From Parafrankia irregularis (lineage in GTDB: Bacteria; Actinomycetota; Actinomycetes; Frankiales; Frankiaceae), in NCBI RefSeq assembly GCF_001536285.1, contig NZ_FAOZ01000001.1:546938-610937 (forward strand): a DNA stretch of 64,000 nucleotides, in the 5' to 3' direction. Made by a program: the position numbers and the translations under genes. The notes under the pieces were generated by a model. The model saw only the letters and a list, made by a program, of their open reading frames with translations, did not search any database and was not told where the DNA came from. Shown here in pieces: positions 1 through 9,600 of the stretch. The stretch's first letter is position 1; each line of letters opens with the position of its first letter.

Positions 1-668
1 TGGTGGCGGTGGCCGTCACCGCGCTACGGGTGCTGCCGGAGCGCCGGCCCGCGCCCGGCCCGCGGTACCCGGCGCTCATCGCCTCACTGGTCGAGCTGGT
101 GCGCCACGAGCCCGTCCTGCGCCGGCGGGCCTTCTACCAGACGCTGATGTTCGGCGCGTTCAGCGCCTTCTGGACGTCCATCGCCTACGACCTGCACGAG
201 CGCCACGGCTTGGGCCAGGTCGCGATCGGTGTTTTCGCCCTCGTCGGGGCCGGCGGCGCGGCCGCGGCACCGATCGCGGGGCGGCTGGGCGACCTCGGCC
301 GGACCCGGCTGGGAACCGGCGCCGGCCTGCTGCTCGCCGCCGGCGCGATGCTGCTCGCCCTGGTCGCCGAGAGCTCGGTGATCGCGCTGGCCGCGGCCGG
401 CCTCCTGCTCGACTTCGGCGTGCAGGCGACGCAGGTCCTCGGGCAGCGCGAGATCTACACGACCCGGCCCGAGTCCCGCGCCCGGATGAACGCGGTGTAC
501 CTGGCCACGATGTTCGCGGGCGGGGCGATCGGCTCCGCGCTGTCCGGTGCGATCTACGACACGCACGGCTGGTCCGGAGTGGCGATCTTCGCCGGGATTC
601 TGCCGCTTATCGGGTTCGCCCACTGGCTTCGTACGCCCACCGGCCGCGTGGCAACGATCGCAGCGTAG
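1..668 (+). CDS. MFS transporter, C-terminal part (cut by window edge)
   Basis: About 221 residues of a major facilitator superfamily permease can be read. The frame is open at the left edge, so the N-terminal half is missing. Four to five hydrophobic segments are visible (roughly residues 50-65, 73-92, 103-121, 125-140, 165-185, 190-207). Between them is a short cytoplasmic loop with a Gly-Arg-Leu-Gly-Asp-Leu-Gly-Arg stretch at about residue 92, as in the loop between MFS helices 8 and 9. The residue pattern fits a drug/sugar exporter of the EmrB/YdeR-like type, but no substrate can be read from it. The gene ends about 100 bases from the convergent DUF2267 gene. Confidence 0.8.
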   Translation, partial: VAVAVTALRVLPERRPAPGPRYPALIASLVELVRHEPVLRRRAFYQTLMFGAFSAFWTSIAYDLHERHGLGQVAIGVFALVGAGGAAAAPIAGRLGDLGRTRLGTGAGLLLAAGAMLLALVAESSVIALAAAGLLLDFGVQATQVLGQREIYTTRPESRARMNAVYLATMFAGGAIGSALSGAIYDTHGWSGVAIFAGILPLIGFAHWLRTPTGRVATIAA

Positions 669-769
669 ACGGAGCGCCGCCGGGAGGCGAAGATGATCCG
701 CCGGGCGTTCACCGGTGACGACGGAGCCGGAGCGATCAGGCCGCACACCCTGCGGCGACGGCGGACTCC

Positions 770-1165
770 TCAGTAGTGGATGACCGGCTCGCGGCCCAGC
801 AGCTCGTCGTAGCCGTGGGGAAGCTGCCCGGCGACGTCCTCGAACTCGTTGGGGCTGATCGACGTCTTCAGCGCCGCGACCACGGCACGGGCATGCTGGC
901 GGGCATGCGCCTTGTCGCAACCGCCGCCTTCCCGCTCGGCGACGCGGCGGTAGAACTCGTCGAGCCCGAAGCGCTCGCCACGGCCGGATGGCGGCAACGC
1001 CGCGGCGAACGCGGGCGGTAGCTGGGAGGCGAGATCCTTGGTCTCGCCGCCGGACAGCCGCTCGCCGAGCACCCCCAGCGTGGCCCGGATGGCGGTCTCG
1101 GCGTGCTCGACGCTGTCCATCCGGCCGGTCTCACGGACCGTCGAGACGAGTTCATCGCGCTTCAT
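770..1165 (-). CDS. DUF2267 domain protein
   Basis: This is a 131-residue soluble protein of the DUF2267 family. It shows the usual pattern: an N-terminal Met-Lys-Arg-Asp-Glu-Leu helix, a Leu-Gly-Glu-Arg-Leu-Ser-Gly-Gly-Glu segment, then a Leu-Ala-Ser-Gln-Leu-Pro motif that recurs near the C-terminus as Val-Ala-Gly-Gln-Leu-Pro. The frame could begin upstream at 1249. I chose the ATG at 1165 because GAGGGG lies at normal spacing before it and the family consensus starts there. The function of the family is unknown; members are often near stress genes. No operon partner is evident. Confidence 0.8.
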   Translation of the reverse strand: MKRDELVSTVRETGRMDSVEHAETAIRATLGVLGERLSGGETKDLASQLPPAFAAALPPSGRGERFGLDEFYRRVAEREGGGCDKAHARQHARAVVAALKTSISPNEFEDVAGQLPHGYDELLGREPVIHY

Positions 1166-1402
1166 CAGCTTCGCCCCTCTTCGTGCGCTCTTCGCCGCTT
1201 CGCCGCTTCCCGCCCGCCCGCTCCCCTGGTCGCCCCGCGAACCGACCATGGGAGGCAGACCGGCGGACCGTGGGCGACATCGCCCACGTCGACAGCTTGC
1301 CCACTACGGGAAGAATCACGCGGAACGCTTAACGTGACCGCAGATGATCAGAGGAGAAGATCCGTCGAGGGTCGGAGATCCCTCCCCGCGGTAACTCCCG
1401 TT

Positions 1403-2164
1403 TCAGTCGTCGGACCGCCCCCGCGCGTATCGGAAGAGGATGTTGTTGACGAATTTCGCTCCCGACCCGTCGATCACGGCCCGCAGATAACCGTGTTCCG
1501 CCTGCCCGCTCATCGCCTTCTGATGCCCGAGCAGATCGAACTCCGCGAGCGGAATCCAACGGCCGTTCACCAGCACCAGGCCCTTGTAGCCGAGGTCGTG
1601 GAGGTACTCGAGGGTGGGGGCGGCGGGAGATCGAGCTTCTTCGATCTCGACGAGCAGGTTCGGGCGCCATTTCCGGATGATGCCCTCGGCGCCGCGCAGC
1701 GCGGCGAGCTCATGACCCTCGACGTCGATCTTGACAAGCCCGACGTCGTCGAGCTCGAGGCTGTCGAGGCGGAAGGTCTCGACAGTGATGGAACGCCCGC
1801 CCGGGAGGGGACCGAGGGACGCCCGCCCCTCGGTGCCACGCCCTCCCTCAGGCAGGGACAGCTTTGCCGTACCTGCCTCGTCGGAGGCCGCCTTGGCGAT
1901 CACGGTGACATTGGGGGAGGCCACGCGGGCGATGAACGCCGCGAGTTCCGGGTTGGGTTCGACGGTCACCACGGTCTGCGCGATGCGTGAGAGCCAGAAG
2001 GTCCACGGGCCGTACCATCCACCGACGTCCACCACCGTCTGACCCGGCGCGACCAGGGACCGGACCTGGCCGAGTACCGGCTCGAACCTGCGGTGAGCCA
2101 ATGCGATGGCGTCTCCGAAGGCGCGATCGGGAATCAACCCGGCGACGACGCTCGCGACATTCAT
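1403..2164 (-). CDS. FkbM family methyltransferase
   Basis: This is a 253-residue SAM-dependent methyltransferase of the FkbM type. The SAM-binding motif I is Val-Val-Asp-Val-Gly-Gly-Trp-Tyr-Gly at about residues 44-52, followed by the acidic motif Val-Thr-Val-Glu-Pro-Asn-Pro at about 66-72. The family signature Val-Lys-Ile-Asp-Val-Glu-Gly-His-Glu lies near residue 143. FkbM proteins O-methylate sugars or polyketides. With no biosynthetic neighbours the substrate is unknown. It appears monocistronic, and the 225 bases upstream contain the least GC-rich sequence of this part. Confidence 0.85.
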   Translation of the reverse strand: MNVASVVAGLIPDRAFGDAIALAHRRFEPVLGQVRSLVAPGQTVVDVGGWYGPWTFWLSRIAQTVVTVEPNPELAAFIARVASPNVTVIAKAASDEAGTAKLSLPEGGRGTEGRASLGPLPGGRSITVETFRLDSLELDDVGLVKIDVEGHELAALRGAEGIIRKWRPNLLVEIEEARSPAAPTLEYLHDLGYKGLVLVNGRWIPLAEFDLLGHQKAMSGQAEHGYLRAVIDGSGAKFVNNILFRYARGRSDD

Positions 2165-2389
2165 CTGAGTCGTACCTCTCTGTCATGCCGCCCAGGGAAA
2201 TCCGGCCACCCACTCGCGCAACGGCCGAGTATCAAGTGACTACCGACCACCGCGACAGCTCGGCGGGATGTTACACCCGGCCACCTCGCCGGCCGGAGGG
2301 CCAGGGTATCTGTCGGGCTCTGCCGATGATGACGATCCGCAATGTGGCGACGGTTTTACGGGTGGCTCAGCGTGGCCACCCGAGCCGCT

Positions 2390-3310
2390 TCAATCACCCG
2401 CGGGCGGGCGGCGTATCGCCGGGTAGAGGACCTCAGCCGGGCCCCGGCGGTAGAGCGCGGCGGGCCGGCCTCCGTCGCGGGTGGTCGAGCGGCCCACGGG
2501 TTCCAGGAAGCCGCGGGTTCCGGTCACCTTGCGATGGAAGTTGCGCGGGTCGAGCGGGGCACCCCAGACGATCTCGTAGACCCGGCGCAGCTCGGCCACG
2601 GTGAACTCGACCGGGCAGAACGCGGTGGCCAGGGTCGTGTACTCCAGCTTCGACCGCGCCCGTTCCAGCCCGTCGGCGAGGATCGCCCCATGATCGAAGG
2701 CCAGGCCGGCGCCGTCCACCTCGCCCTCGCCGACCCCGCCCTCGCCGACCCCGCCGCGGGTCACCCGCTCCGCGCCGGCGACGGCGGCCACGGGGACGAA
2801 CTCCGCCGCCGCCGCATCCGTTCCGGATCGCGGCTCGGGTAGATCGGGCGCGAGGGCGAGGAAGGCGATCGTGACGACTCTCGCCCGCGGGTCACGGTCG
2901 ACAGCGCCGTAGGCGGCGAGCTGTTCCAGGTGCGCGCCCGGCCACCCGGCCGAACCGACACCCACCACGGCCGGCGCGGACGTGGCCCGAGCGGTGCCGG
3001 CGCCCCGTTCGGCCTGCGCGAAACCCCGTTCGGCTGGTGCCGGCTCGTCAAGCCGCAACCCGGTCTCCTCCGCGAGTTCCCGGCGGGCGGCCGCCCCGAG
3101 CGTCTCGTCCGGGCGGACGAAGCCACCGGGCAGTGCGAGCGCCCCCGCGAAGGGTTCCAGCGCACGGCGGACGAGCAGCACGCAGAGCTGATCGGCCCGG
3201 ATCGTGAGGATCACCAGGTCGGCGGTGACCCCGTAGGGGGCGTAGCCGTCCACGGTCAGCTGGTTACCCGCGGGCGGGCTGCAAGGCGTCCCACGCCTGT
3301 CCTCGGTCAC
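2390..3310 (-). CDS. nrtR: NrtR-like Nudix transcriptional regulator
   Basis: This two-domain protein has an N-terminal Nudix domain and a C-terminal winged helix typical of NrtR, the ADP-ribose-responsive regulator of NAD metabolism. The Nudix box is complete (Gly-Gly-Phe-x5-Glu ... Arg-Glu-Leu-Ala-Glu-Glu-Thr-Gly-Leu), so hydrolytic activity is possible. The C-terminal part has the NrtR signature Lys-Leu-Glu-Tyr-Thr ... Phe-Thr-Val-Ala-Glu-Leu-Arg ... Asn-Phe-His-Arg-Lys, ending in a Gly-Arg-Pro-Ala-Ala-Leu-Tyr-Arg wing. The frame extends to 3394, but that would run through two palindromes. I therefore chose the GTG at 3310 (306 residues). It is divergent from the SPFH/NAD-kinase-like operon, which it probably controls. 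A low-complexity Gly-Glu-Val insert sits in the middle. Confidence 0.85.
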   Translation of the reverse strand: MTEDRRGTPCSPPAGNQLTVDGYAPYGVTADLVILTIRADQLCVLLVRRALEPFAGALALPGGFVRPDETLGAAARRELAEETGLRLDEPAPAERGFAQAERGAGTARATSAPAVVGVGSAGWPGAHLEQLAAYGAVDRDPRARVVTIAFLALAPDLPEPRSGTDAAAAEFVPVAAVAGAERVTRGGVGEGGVGEGEVDGAGLAFDHGAILADGLERARSKLEYTTLATAFCPVEFTVAELRRVYEIVWGAPLDPRNFHRKVTGTRGFLEPVGRSTTRDGGRPAALYRRGPAEVLYPAIRRPPAGD

Positions 3311-3331
3311 GCAGCTGACTGTACCGGCAAT

Positions 3332-3350
3332 CTCGTCATATTGACGAGAA
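3332..3350. promoter_or_regulatory. Putative NrtR-like operator 1
   Basis: Perfect inverted repeat with 8-bp arms (TCTCGTCA/TGACGAGA) around a 3-base centre. It lies in the divergent gap between the Nudix regulator and the SPFH gene. Its position and its similarity to a second copy 33 bp away suggest an operator. Confidence 0.7.
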
Positions 3351-3364
3351 CTGGTCTGCCTCGT

Positions 3365-3383
3365 TATCGTCACTTCGACGAGA
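3365..3383. promoter_or_regulatory. Putative NrtR-like operator 2
   Basis: Imperfect copy of the palindrome at 3332-3350, sharing TCGTCA on the left and GACGAGA on the right. The two centres are 33 bp apart, about three helical turns, so two dimers could bind on the same face. Confidence 0.6.
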
Positions 3384-3462
3384 TCGAGCGGCACTCGGGC
3401 TGGCCAGCAGCGACACAGACGGCCAGGCCGGCCACGAGCACCGCGAAGACAAGGAGATCCCC

Positions 3463-4527
3463 ATGGCGGACATCAGCCGCGCCCTGTTCCTGCGTCACCT
3501 GCGGGGCACCCCGACCGCCTACGTCCGTCACCTGCGCGGCGGGCGGGCCCGGCACGAAGGGGTCGGCCTCACCTTCTGGTACCAGCCGCGCACCGCCGTG
3601 ATCAGCGAGGTTCCGGTGGACGACCGGGAGCTCCCGCTGCTCTTCCACGCCCGCACGGCCGACTTCCAGGACGTCGCCGTGCAGGCCACCGTCACCTACC
3701 GGGTGGCGGAGCCCACGCTGGCCGTCCTCCGCCTCGACTTCGGCATCGACCCGGAGACCGGCGCCTGGCGCACGAACCCGCTGGAGCAGCTCGGCGGCCT
3801 GATCGTCGAGACCGCCCAGCAGCACGCCTTCGAACTGCTGGCCCGCACCACGCTGACGAACGCGCTGGTCGACGGAGTGCCGGCCGTCCGGGAACGCATC
3901 GCGACCGGGCTCGAGGGCGACCAGCGGCTGGCCGAGACCGGGGTCGCGGTCGTCGGGGTCCGCGTCATCGCGATCCGCCCCGAACCGGAGCTGGAGAAGG
4001 CGCTGCGCACGCCCACCCGGGAGCAGGTGCAGACCGAGGCCGACCGGGCGACCTACGGCCGGCGCGCCCGGGCCGTCGAGCAGGAGCGCCGCATCGCCGA
4101 GAACGAGATGCAGAACCAGATCGAGCTCGCCCGCCGGGAGGAGGAACTGGTCGCCCAGCGCGGCACCAACGACCGGCGGACCGCGACGGAGAAGGCGGCG
4201 GCGGCTCGGATCGCGGTGGAGGCCCAGGCCGAGAACGCCCGCCTCACCGCGGCCGGCGCCGCCGAGGCGACCAGGCTGGCCGCCGCCGCCCGCGCCGAGG
4301 AGATCGAGCGGGTCGGAGCCGCGGAGGGCGCCGCGGAACGGGCCCGGGTCGAAGCCCTGCGCGACCTGGACAACCGGGCGGCGATGACGCTGGCCGTGCG
4401 TGACCTGGCCGGCAGTCTCCCCGACATCCAGGCACTGACCATCACTCCGGACGTCCTGAGCGAGCTGCTGACCCGGCTCGCCGGTGCGGCCCGGACGGGC
4501 GGCGCGACCCACACCGGCGGTGCCTGA
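3463..4527 (+). CDS. SPFH/band 7 domain protein
   Basis: This 354-residue protein has an N-terminal SPFH (band 7/prohibitin-like) domain, about residues 10-185. It contains the typical stretch in which a disallowed-ligand strand is followed by [12 protein letters not shown]. Residues 190-310 form a long charged Ala/Glu/Arg coiled coil, as in flotillins. There is no clear N-terminal membrane anchor, so it may be a peripheral scaffold. An AAGGAG ribosome site precedes the ATG. Its stop codon overlaps the start of the NAD-kinase-like gene (TGATG), so the two are translationally coupled. The tandem palindromes upstream suggest control by the divergent NrtR-like regulator. SPFH proteins form oligomeric membrane platforms; the role here is unknown. 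Confidence 0.8.
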   Translation: MADISRALFLRHLRGTPTAYVRHLRGGRARHEGVGLTFWYQPRTAVISEVPVDDRELPLLFHARTADFQDVAVQATVTYRVAEPTLAVLRLDFGIDPETGAWRTNPLEQLGGLIVETAQQHAFELLARTTLTNALVDGVPAVRERIATGLEGDQRLAETGVAVVGVRVIAIRPEPELEKALRTPTREQVQTEADRATYGRRARAVEQERRIAENEMQNQIELARREEELVAQRGTNDRRTATEKAAAARIAVEAQAENARLTAAGAAEATRLAAAARAEEIERVGAAEGAAERARVEALRDLDNRAAMTLAVRDLAGSLPDIQALTITPDVLSELLTRLAGAARTGGATHTGGA

Positions 4528-5462
4528 TGGCCGCGCTCGCCCCGCGGGTCGTCCTGGTCCATCGGCGCACCGAGTACGCCGAGCTGCTAGATCGGCACGG
4601 TACCGCCGGGCAGGCCGCGTTCTTCCTGGCCAGCCGGGGGCGGGACCTCGCCGAGGTGCGGGCACGTGACGCCGCGGTGACGGCGGCCCGCCGGGCGGCG
4701 ATCGCCGCCGTCCCCGCCGACTGGCGCCACGGTGAGGTGGAACGCTCCGATCTCGACCGCTTCCTGTTCGCCCCCGACGACCTGATCGTCTGCGTCGGCC
4801 AGGACGGGCTGGTCGCCAACGTGGCCAAGTACCTCGACGGGCAACCGGTCATCGGCATCGACCCGGAACCCGGGCGCAACCCCGGGGTGCTGGCCCGGCA
4901 CTCGGTCGGCCAGCTCGCGGCCCTGCTCCAGACCACTGCGGCAGGCACGTCAGGCGGGGCTCCGGCCCAGGCCCGGACCCCGTCGGCCCGGACGGTGACC
5001 ATGGTCGAGGCCAGGTCCGACGACGGCCAGCGGCTGCTCGCCCTCAACGAGATCTATGTCGGCCACGCCTCCCACCAGACCGCCCGCTACGAGCTCGCCG
5101 CCCCCGACCACACCGGAGCCGTCCGCTTCGAGCGGCAGGCGTCATCCGGGCTGCTGGTCGGGACGGGAACAGGCTGCGGCGGCTGGTGCCAGTCGGTGTG
5201 GCGCCAGCGCGGCAGCCAGCTGGCCCTGCCGCACCCCGAATTCCCCGGTCTGGTCTGGTTCGTGCGGGAAGCCTGGCCGTCACCGACCACCGGCGCCACC
5301 ATGGTCGAAGGCCTGCTCCCCGCATCGGCCAACATCGAGCTACGCGCCGAGTCCGAACGCCTGGTCGTCTTCGGCGACGGCATCGAATCCGACACGATCA
5401 CCCTCACCTGGGGCCAGCGGCTGTCGGTCGGCGTCGCCGAGCACCGGCTCCGCCTCCTGTAA
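4527..5462 (+). CDS. NAD kinase-like protein, atypical nucleotide motif
   Basis: This 311-residue protein resembles the ATP-NAD kinase fold. Residues 90-96 read Val-Gly-Gln-Asp-Gly-Leu where true NAD kinases have Gly-Gly-Asp-Gly-Thr. The catalytic-type Asp is kept but the motif is altered. The second family motif is present as Leu-Asn-Glu-Ile-Tyr-Val-Gly at about residue 173, and a Gly-Ile-Asp-Pro-Glu-Pro-Gly-Arg-Asn loop precedes it. Coupling to the SPFH gene and the divergent NrtR-like regulator both point to NAD(P) metabolism or sensing. It may be a kinase with altered specificity or a nucleotide-binding sensor. Its 3' end overlaps an antisense transposase remnant by about 120 bp. Confidence 0.7.
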   Translation: MAALAPRVVLVHRRTEYAELLDRHGTAGQAAFFLASRGRDLAEVRARDAAVTAARRAAIAAVPADWRHGEVERSDLDRFLFAPDDLIVCVGQDGLVANVAKYLDGQPVIGIDPEPGRNPGVLARHSVGQLAALLQTTAAGTSGGAPAQARTPSARTVTMVEARSDDGQRLLALNEIYVGHASHQTARYELAAPDHTGAVRFERQASSGLLVGTGTGCGGWCQSVWRQRGSQLALPHPEFPGLVWFVREAWPSPTTGATMVEGLLPASANIELRAESERLVVFGDGIESDTITLTWGQRLSVGVAEHRLRLL

Positions 5463-5825
5463 CACCGGCCTGAGGATCGGGCTGACGTCGGCCCCCTCGG
5501 TCCCGTCGGCCCCTGAGCCGACCTGGTGAGGCACGGCGACCGCGTCAGCCTCCCGGAGCGTGAGATCCAGCGCCTGGCGCAGGCTGGCGTTCTCCTCCCG
5601 CAGCCGGCGCAGCTCCGTGAGATCCACATGGTCCCGGCGGGGGTCCTGGCTGCGTACCAGCTCGGCCTGGCGCACCCAGCCACGTAACGTCTCCGCGCTC
5701 ACCCCCAGCTCCGCGGCAACGATCTTGATCGCCTGCCAGCCGGATCGCTGGCCCGGCCGAATGCGGGCGACCCTGGCAACGGCGAGGGCGCGAATTTGCG
5801 GTGAATATCTGGTCGGGCGGGCCAT
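5340..5825 (-). pseudogene. IS3-type transposase orfA remnant
   Basis: About 95 N-terminal residues match the OrfA protein of IS3-family elements: a helix-turn-helix (Leu-Gly-Val-Ser-Ala-Glu-Thr-Leu-Arg-Gly-Trp-Val-Arg) followed by a leucine-zipper-like Leu-Arg-Arg-Leu-Arg-Glu-Glu-Asn-Ala-Ser-Leu-Arg segment. After the zipper the frame continues as meaningless sequence antisense to the NAD-kinase-like gene. There is no orfB with a DDE domain on either side. I read it as a truncated, inactive insertion remnant that ends at the 3' end of the neighbouring gene. Confidence 0.7.
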
Positions 5826-6585
5826 GGTCAGGTGGCTCCTACGGCAGATAAAGAAGGACGTCCGCAAACCCGGGTACAGCCCCCCGAGAAATTGGCTGCA
5901 GCCTTCGGAACAGCCGGAACAATCACCGGACATTCCTTGGGCATCGGCGGTGCGGGTACACCTGCGCCCGGCCGCCTCGACCACCGCTCGCGCGCCGGCG
6001 GGCGAACCGTGGAAGAACCAACAATGCAAGCCACCCCACGCTGGACGCACTTGCCAAACAAAAGCTCCGGTCAAGGACTATGACAGACTTCACGCCTGCT
6101 GTCAGCAAGTCGCTTCGAATTCATCGCCTCCCCCGGACACCCGAGCCCCGCATGACGAAAACCCGCAGGTCAGCTGCCACCGCCCCGGGCCAGATCTCAC
6201 CTGGCGGGAGAGTCGGAAACATCCGCGCCCTGGTCCGAGGAGGGCCAGGGGGCGACAAACCGCTGCCTACGCTAGGGTTCGCCGACAGCCTCCGCCTCGC
6301 CCGAGTCGCCGGACACCTCAATGTTTCCACCAGGTAACAGGTCTTTGTGTGTCCCACCTCACAGCGCTTCCGCAGTGTGATCCGAGAGCCGGCCACGCCG
6401 GGAAGCAATGCTACGAAGGCCGTGAGCAGCGCCGATCCAGGCCCGGTTTAGACCCAAGCAGCCATCACCTTGGGTGACCAAAATCGACCACGGGCCACCA
6501 CTCCCCTGACGTTCCGTCACGATCCCCGGAAGCAGGGTTTCTTGAGTGAGTTGCGCAGATCGTTTTCGGGCGTCATTTTTCAGTG
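5826..6585. other. 760-base gap without a supported gene
   Basis: Open frames here are short and lack ribosome sites or recognisable motifs. The segment lies between a transposase remnant and the RHS gene and may be insertion-element debris. A less GC-rich stretch at about 6530-6585 is the likely promoter side of the RHS gene. Confidence 0.4.
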
Positions 6586-6625
6586 ATCGCCGTGGCCTCC
6601 GTTCCCCTCCGGAGGCCACGGCGAT
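6586..6625 (+). promoter_or_regulatory. 15-bp hairpin just before the RHS gene
   Basis: Perfect inverted repeat with 15-bp arms and a 10-base loop. The 3' arm begins with GGAGG, a ribosome-site-like sequence 13 bases before the ATG at 6629. It could act as a 5' UTR structure or a terminator that insulates the RHS gene. No plus-strand gene upstream needs it as a terminator. Confidence 0.55.
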
Positions 6626-6658
6626 GTCATGCCCGAAAACCTGCGGATCGGAGTTCAC

Positions 6659-9600
6659 GTGCTAAGGGCCTCTCCACCACACCGGCGTAAACCACTCCTA
6701 CATGTCCTCTGCGTATTGCTGGTCGCCGTTCTCGCGTCCACGGTCACCCAGTTCCTGCCCGCGCTGCGCGCGAGCGCGTCGGCCGCGCCCACGGAGCCCG
6801 CGCAGGCCACGCCGACCGGGCCGGCCGAGCGGCCGGACCTCATCTCGGCGCAGCTCGCCGCTCGCGCGGAGAAGCGGCGGATCGAGATCACGAACGACCG
6901 GACGGAGACGACGTCCACGTTCGTGAACCCGGACGGCACCATCACCGTCGAGTCCTTCTCCGGCGTGCACCGCATCCGCCGGGGTGACGGCTGGGTCCTG
7001 GTCGACACCACCCTCGCCCTCGTCGACGGCAAGGTCACGCCGAAGGCGGCGAAGGCCGACGTCGTGCTCTCCGCGGGTGGCGGCAAGGCCGGCGGCGATG
7101 TCGCCCGGCTCGCCGACGCCGGTCGGGAGGTCGCGTTCGCCTGGCCGACCGCGCTGCCCGCACCCGAACTGAAGGGCAACGTCGCCACCTACAAGGCGGT
7201 CGCGAAGGACACCGACCTGCAGGTGGAGGTCACCCCGACCGGGTTCGACGTCCAGATCGTCGCGCACACCCCGGCCGCGGCGCAGGCGGCGCTGAACCTG
7301 CCGATGCGGCTCAAGGGCGTGACCGCGGAGCGGACCGCCGGCGGTGAGCTGCGGCTGTCCGGCGGCGGGAAACTCGCCGCGCGCTCCCCGACCCCGCTGA
7401 TGTGGGACGCCCACGTCGACGAGAAGACAGGCCTGCCCGACCGTACCCGCACCGTCGACTCGGCCCTGTCCGGTGGCGGCACGGCGACCCCGACCCTGGC
7501 CCTGCGGCCGGACAAGAAGTGGCTGACCGACCCGGCACGGCAGTACCCGGTCACCATCGACCCCGCCGCGGTCCTGCCCGACAACTTCGACGCCGACGTC
7601 GCGAGCGCCTACCCGACGACCAACTACGACACCTACCAGTACCTGCGGGTCGGCGCCTACCTCGGCTCGGTGCAGCGGTCGTTCCTCAAGTTCGACACCA
7701 CCGCCATCGAAGGCCGCCACGTCACCGCCGCCACCCTGAACCTCTGGCAGGCCGGGTCCACGACCTGTGACGACCAGCCGACGATCGTGCAGGGCTCCGC
7801 GGGCCTGTCCTCCGGCGCGACGTGGAACACCCAGCCCGCCTCCGACGGCACCACCTGGGGATCGGCGAGCTTCAACGAGGGCGCCGACAACAGCTGCGGC
7901 GCCGGCCCGGCCAACATCGACATCACCAGCCTGGTCCAGGCCTGGTCCTCCAACGGCCAGCCCTCCCCCGAGACCCTGACACTGCGCGCCGCGAACGAGA
8001 CCCTCGACGCCCAGTTCAAGTCGTTCTACTCCGGCGACACCCTGCTCCCCCCGCAGATCTCCACCACCTACAACTCCTACCCGGGCACGGTCGCGAACCG
8101 GTCCACCTCCCCCTGCTCCGCGCAGTGCGGCGGCAGCCCCGCCACCGTGCTGACGAACAGCACGCGACCGGTGCTTTCGGGTGCCTCGACCGACGCGGAC
8201 GGCGCACCGCTGCGGCTGGACTTCGAGGTGTGGAACTCCGCCGGCACCACCAAGATCACCGACGGTTCGGTCTCCGACGTCTCCCCGAACGCCACCGCGT
8301 CCTGGACCGTCCCCGCGAGCGTGCTGACGAACGGCACGAGCTACCAGTGGCGCTCTCGCGCCTACGACGGCGTCGACTACTCCCAGGCCTGGTCAGGCTG
8401 GATCCCGTTCACCGTCGACACCACCGCCCCGTCGGCACCCACCTCGCTGACCTCGGCGGCGTGGACGTCGGGTGGCTGGTCCACCACCACGTCGGGCACG
8501 ATCTCGTGGACGTCGCCCGGTGGTGACACCGCGAGCTTCCTCTACGGCCTCGACGAGCCCTCCCCCAGCACCGAGACCACCGGCACCACCACCCCGACCC
8601 TGACCCCGGGCGCCGGACTGCACACCCTCTACGTCCGTACCAAGGACAAGTCGGGCAACCTCTCCCCCGTCGCCTCGTTCGGCTTCGGGATCGGCACCGG
8701 CGCGCTGGCGAGCCCGGCGGAGAACGCCCGGGTGCAGCGCTTCGTCATCCTCGAGGGGCAGGCGCCCAGCACCCAGGTGTCGGTGACCTACCAGTACCAC
8801 CTGGGCACCAGCAGCAGCGCGACCTGGTTGGACGTCCCCGTCGCCGACACGGTGATCGACGGCACGTCGACGCATCCGACCTGGCCGGCGGCGCGTAACG
8901 GTTCCGGGGTGTTCGACCGGCAGAACTGGAACCTGCCCGGCACCCTCGGCGGCGGCTCCGACGGCCCCGTACAGCTGCGGGCCTGTTTCCGTACCTCGGC
9001 CAACGTCGTGTCCTGCACCGCCGCGCGGACGATCGAGTTCACCCGCAACGCCTTCGGTGACTCCAACGTGAACAGCCAGGTCGGCCCCGGCACGCTGGCA
9101 CTGCTGACCGGCGACTACTCGCTGTCGGCAACCGACGTGTCGATGCCCACCTACACCGGTTCTCTCGCCGTCGGGCGGTCGACGACCACGCTGACCCCGC
9201 CCTCGGCGACCAGCGACCCATCCGGCGTCTTCGGCCCGGGCTGGACGTCAGACCTGCAGGGCCCGGAGACCGGCGCTGCCGGCAGCACCCTCACCGACAC
9301 CACCTCGACCACGAACACGGTGTCACTGACCTCGAGTGAGGGCACGCCGTCCGCCTACAGCCGCACCGGCTCGGGCTCGTACCCGTACAGCTATGTCGGT
9401 GTCGGTGACACGGCCACGGACGGGTCGAAGCTGGTCAAGGACTCCGCCACCCAGTTCACCCACACCGGTGCCGATGGCACGAAGACCGTGTTCGTCTCCA
9501 AGACCGTCGGCTCCGCCACCATCTGGGTGACCGACCGCGTCGAGGAGCCCGGCTCCGCGACCACCTCCACCTACACCACCGACAGCGCGGGCCGCGTCAC

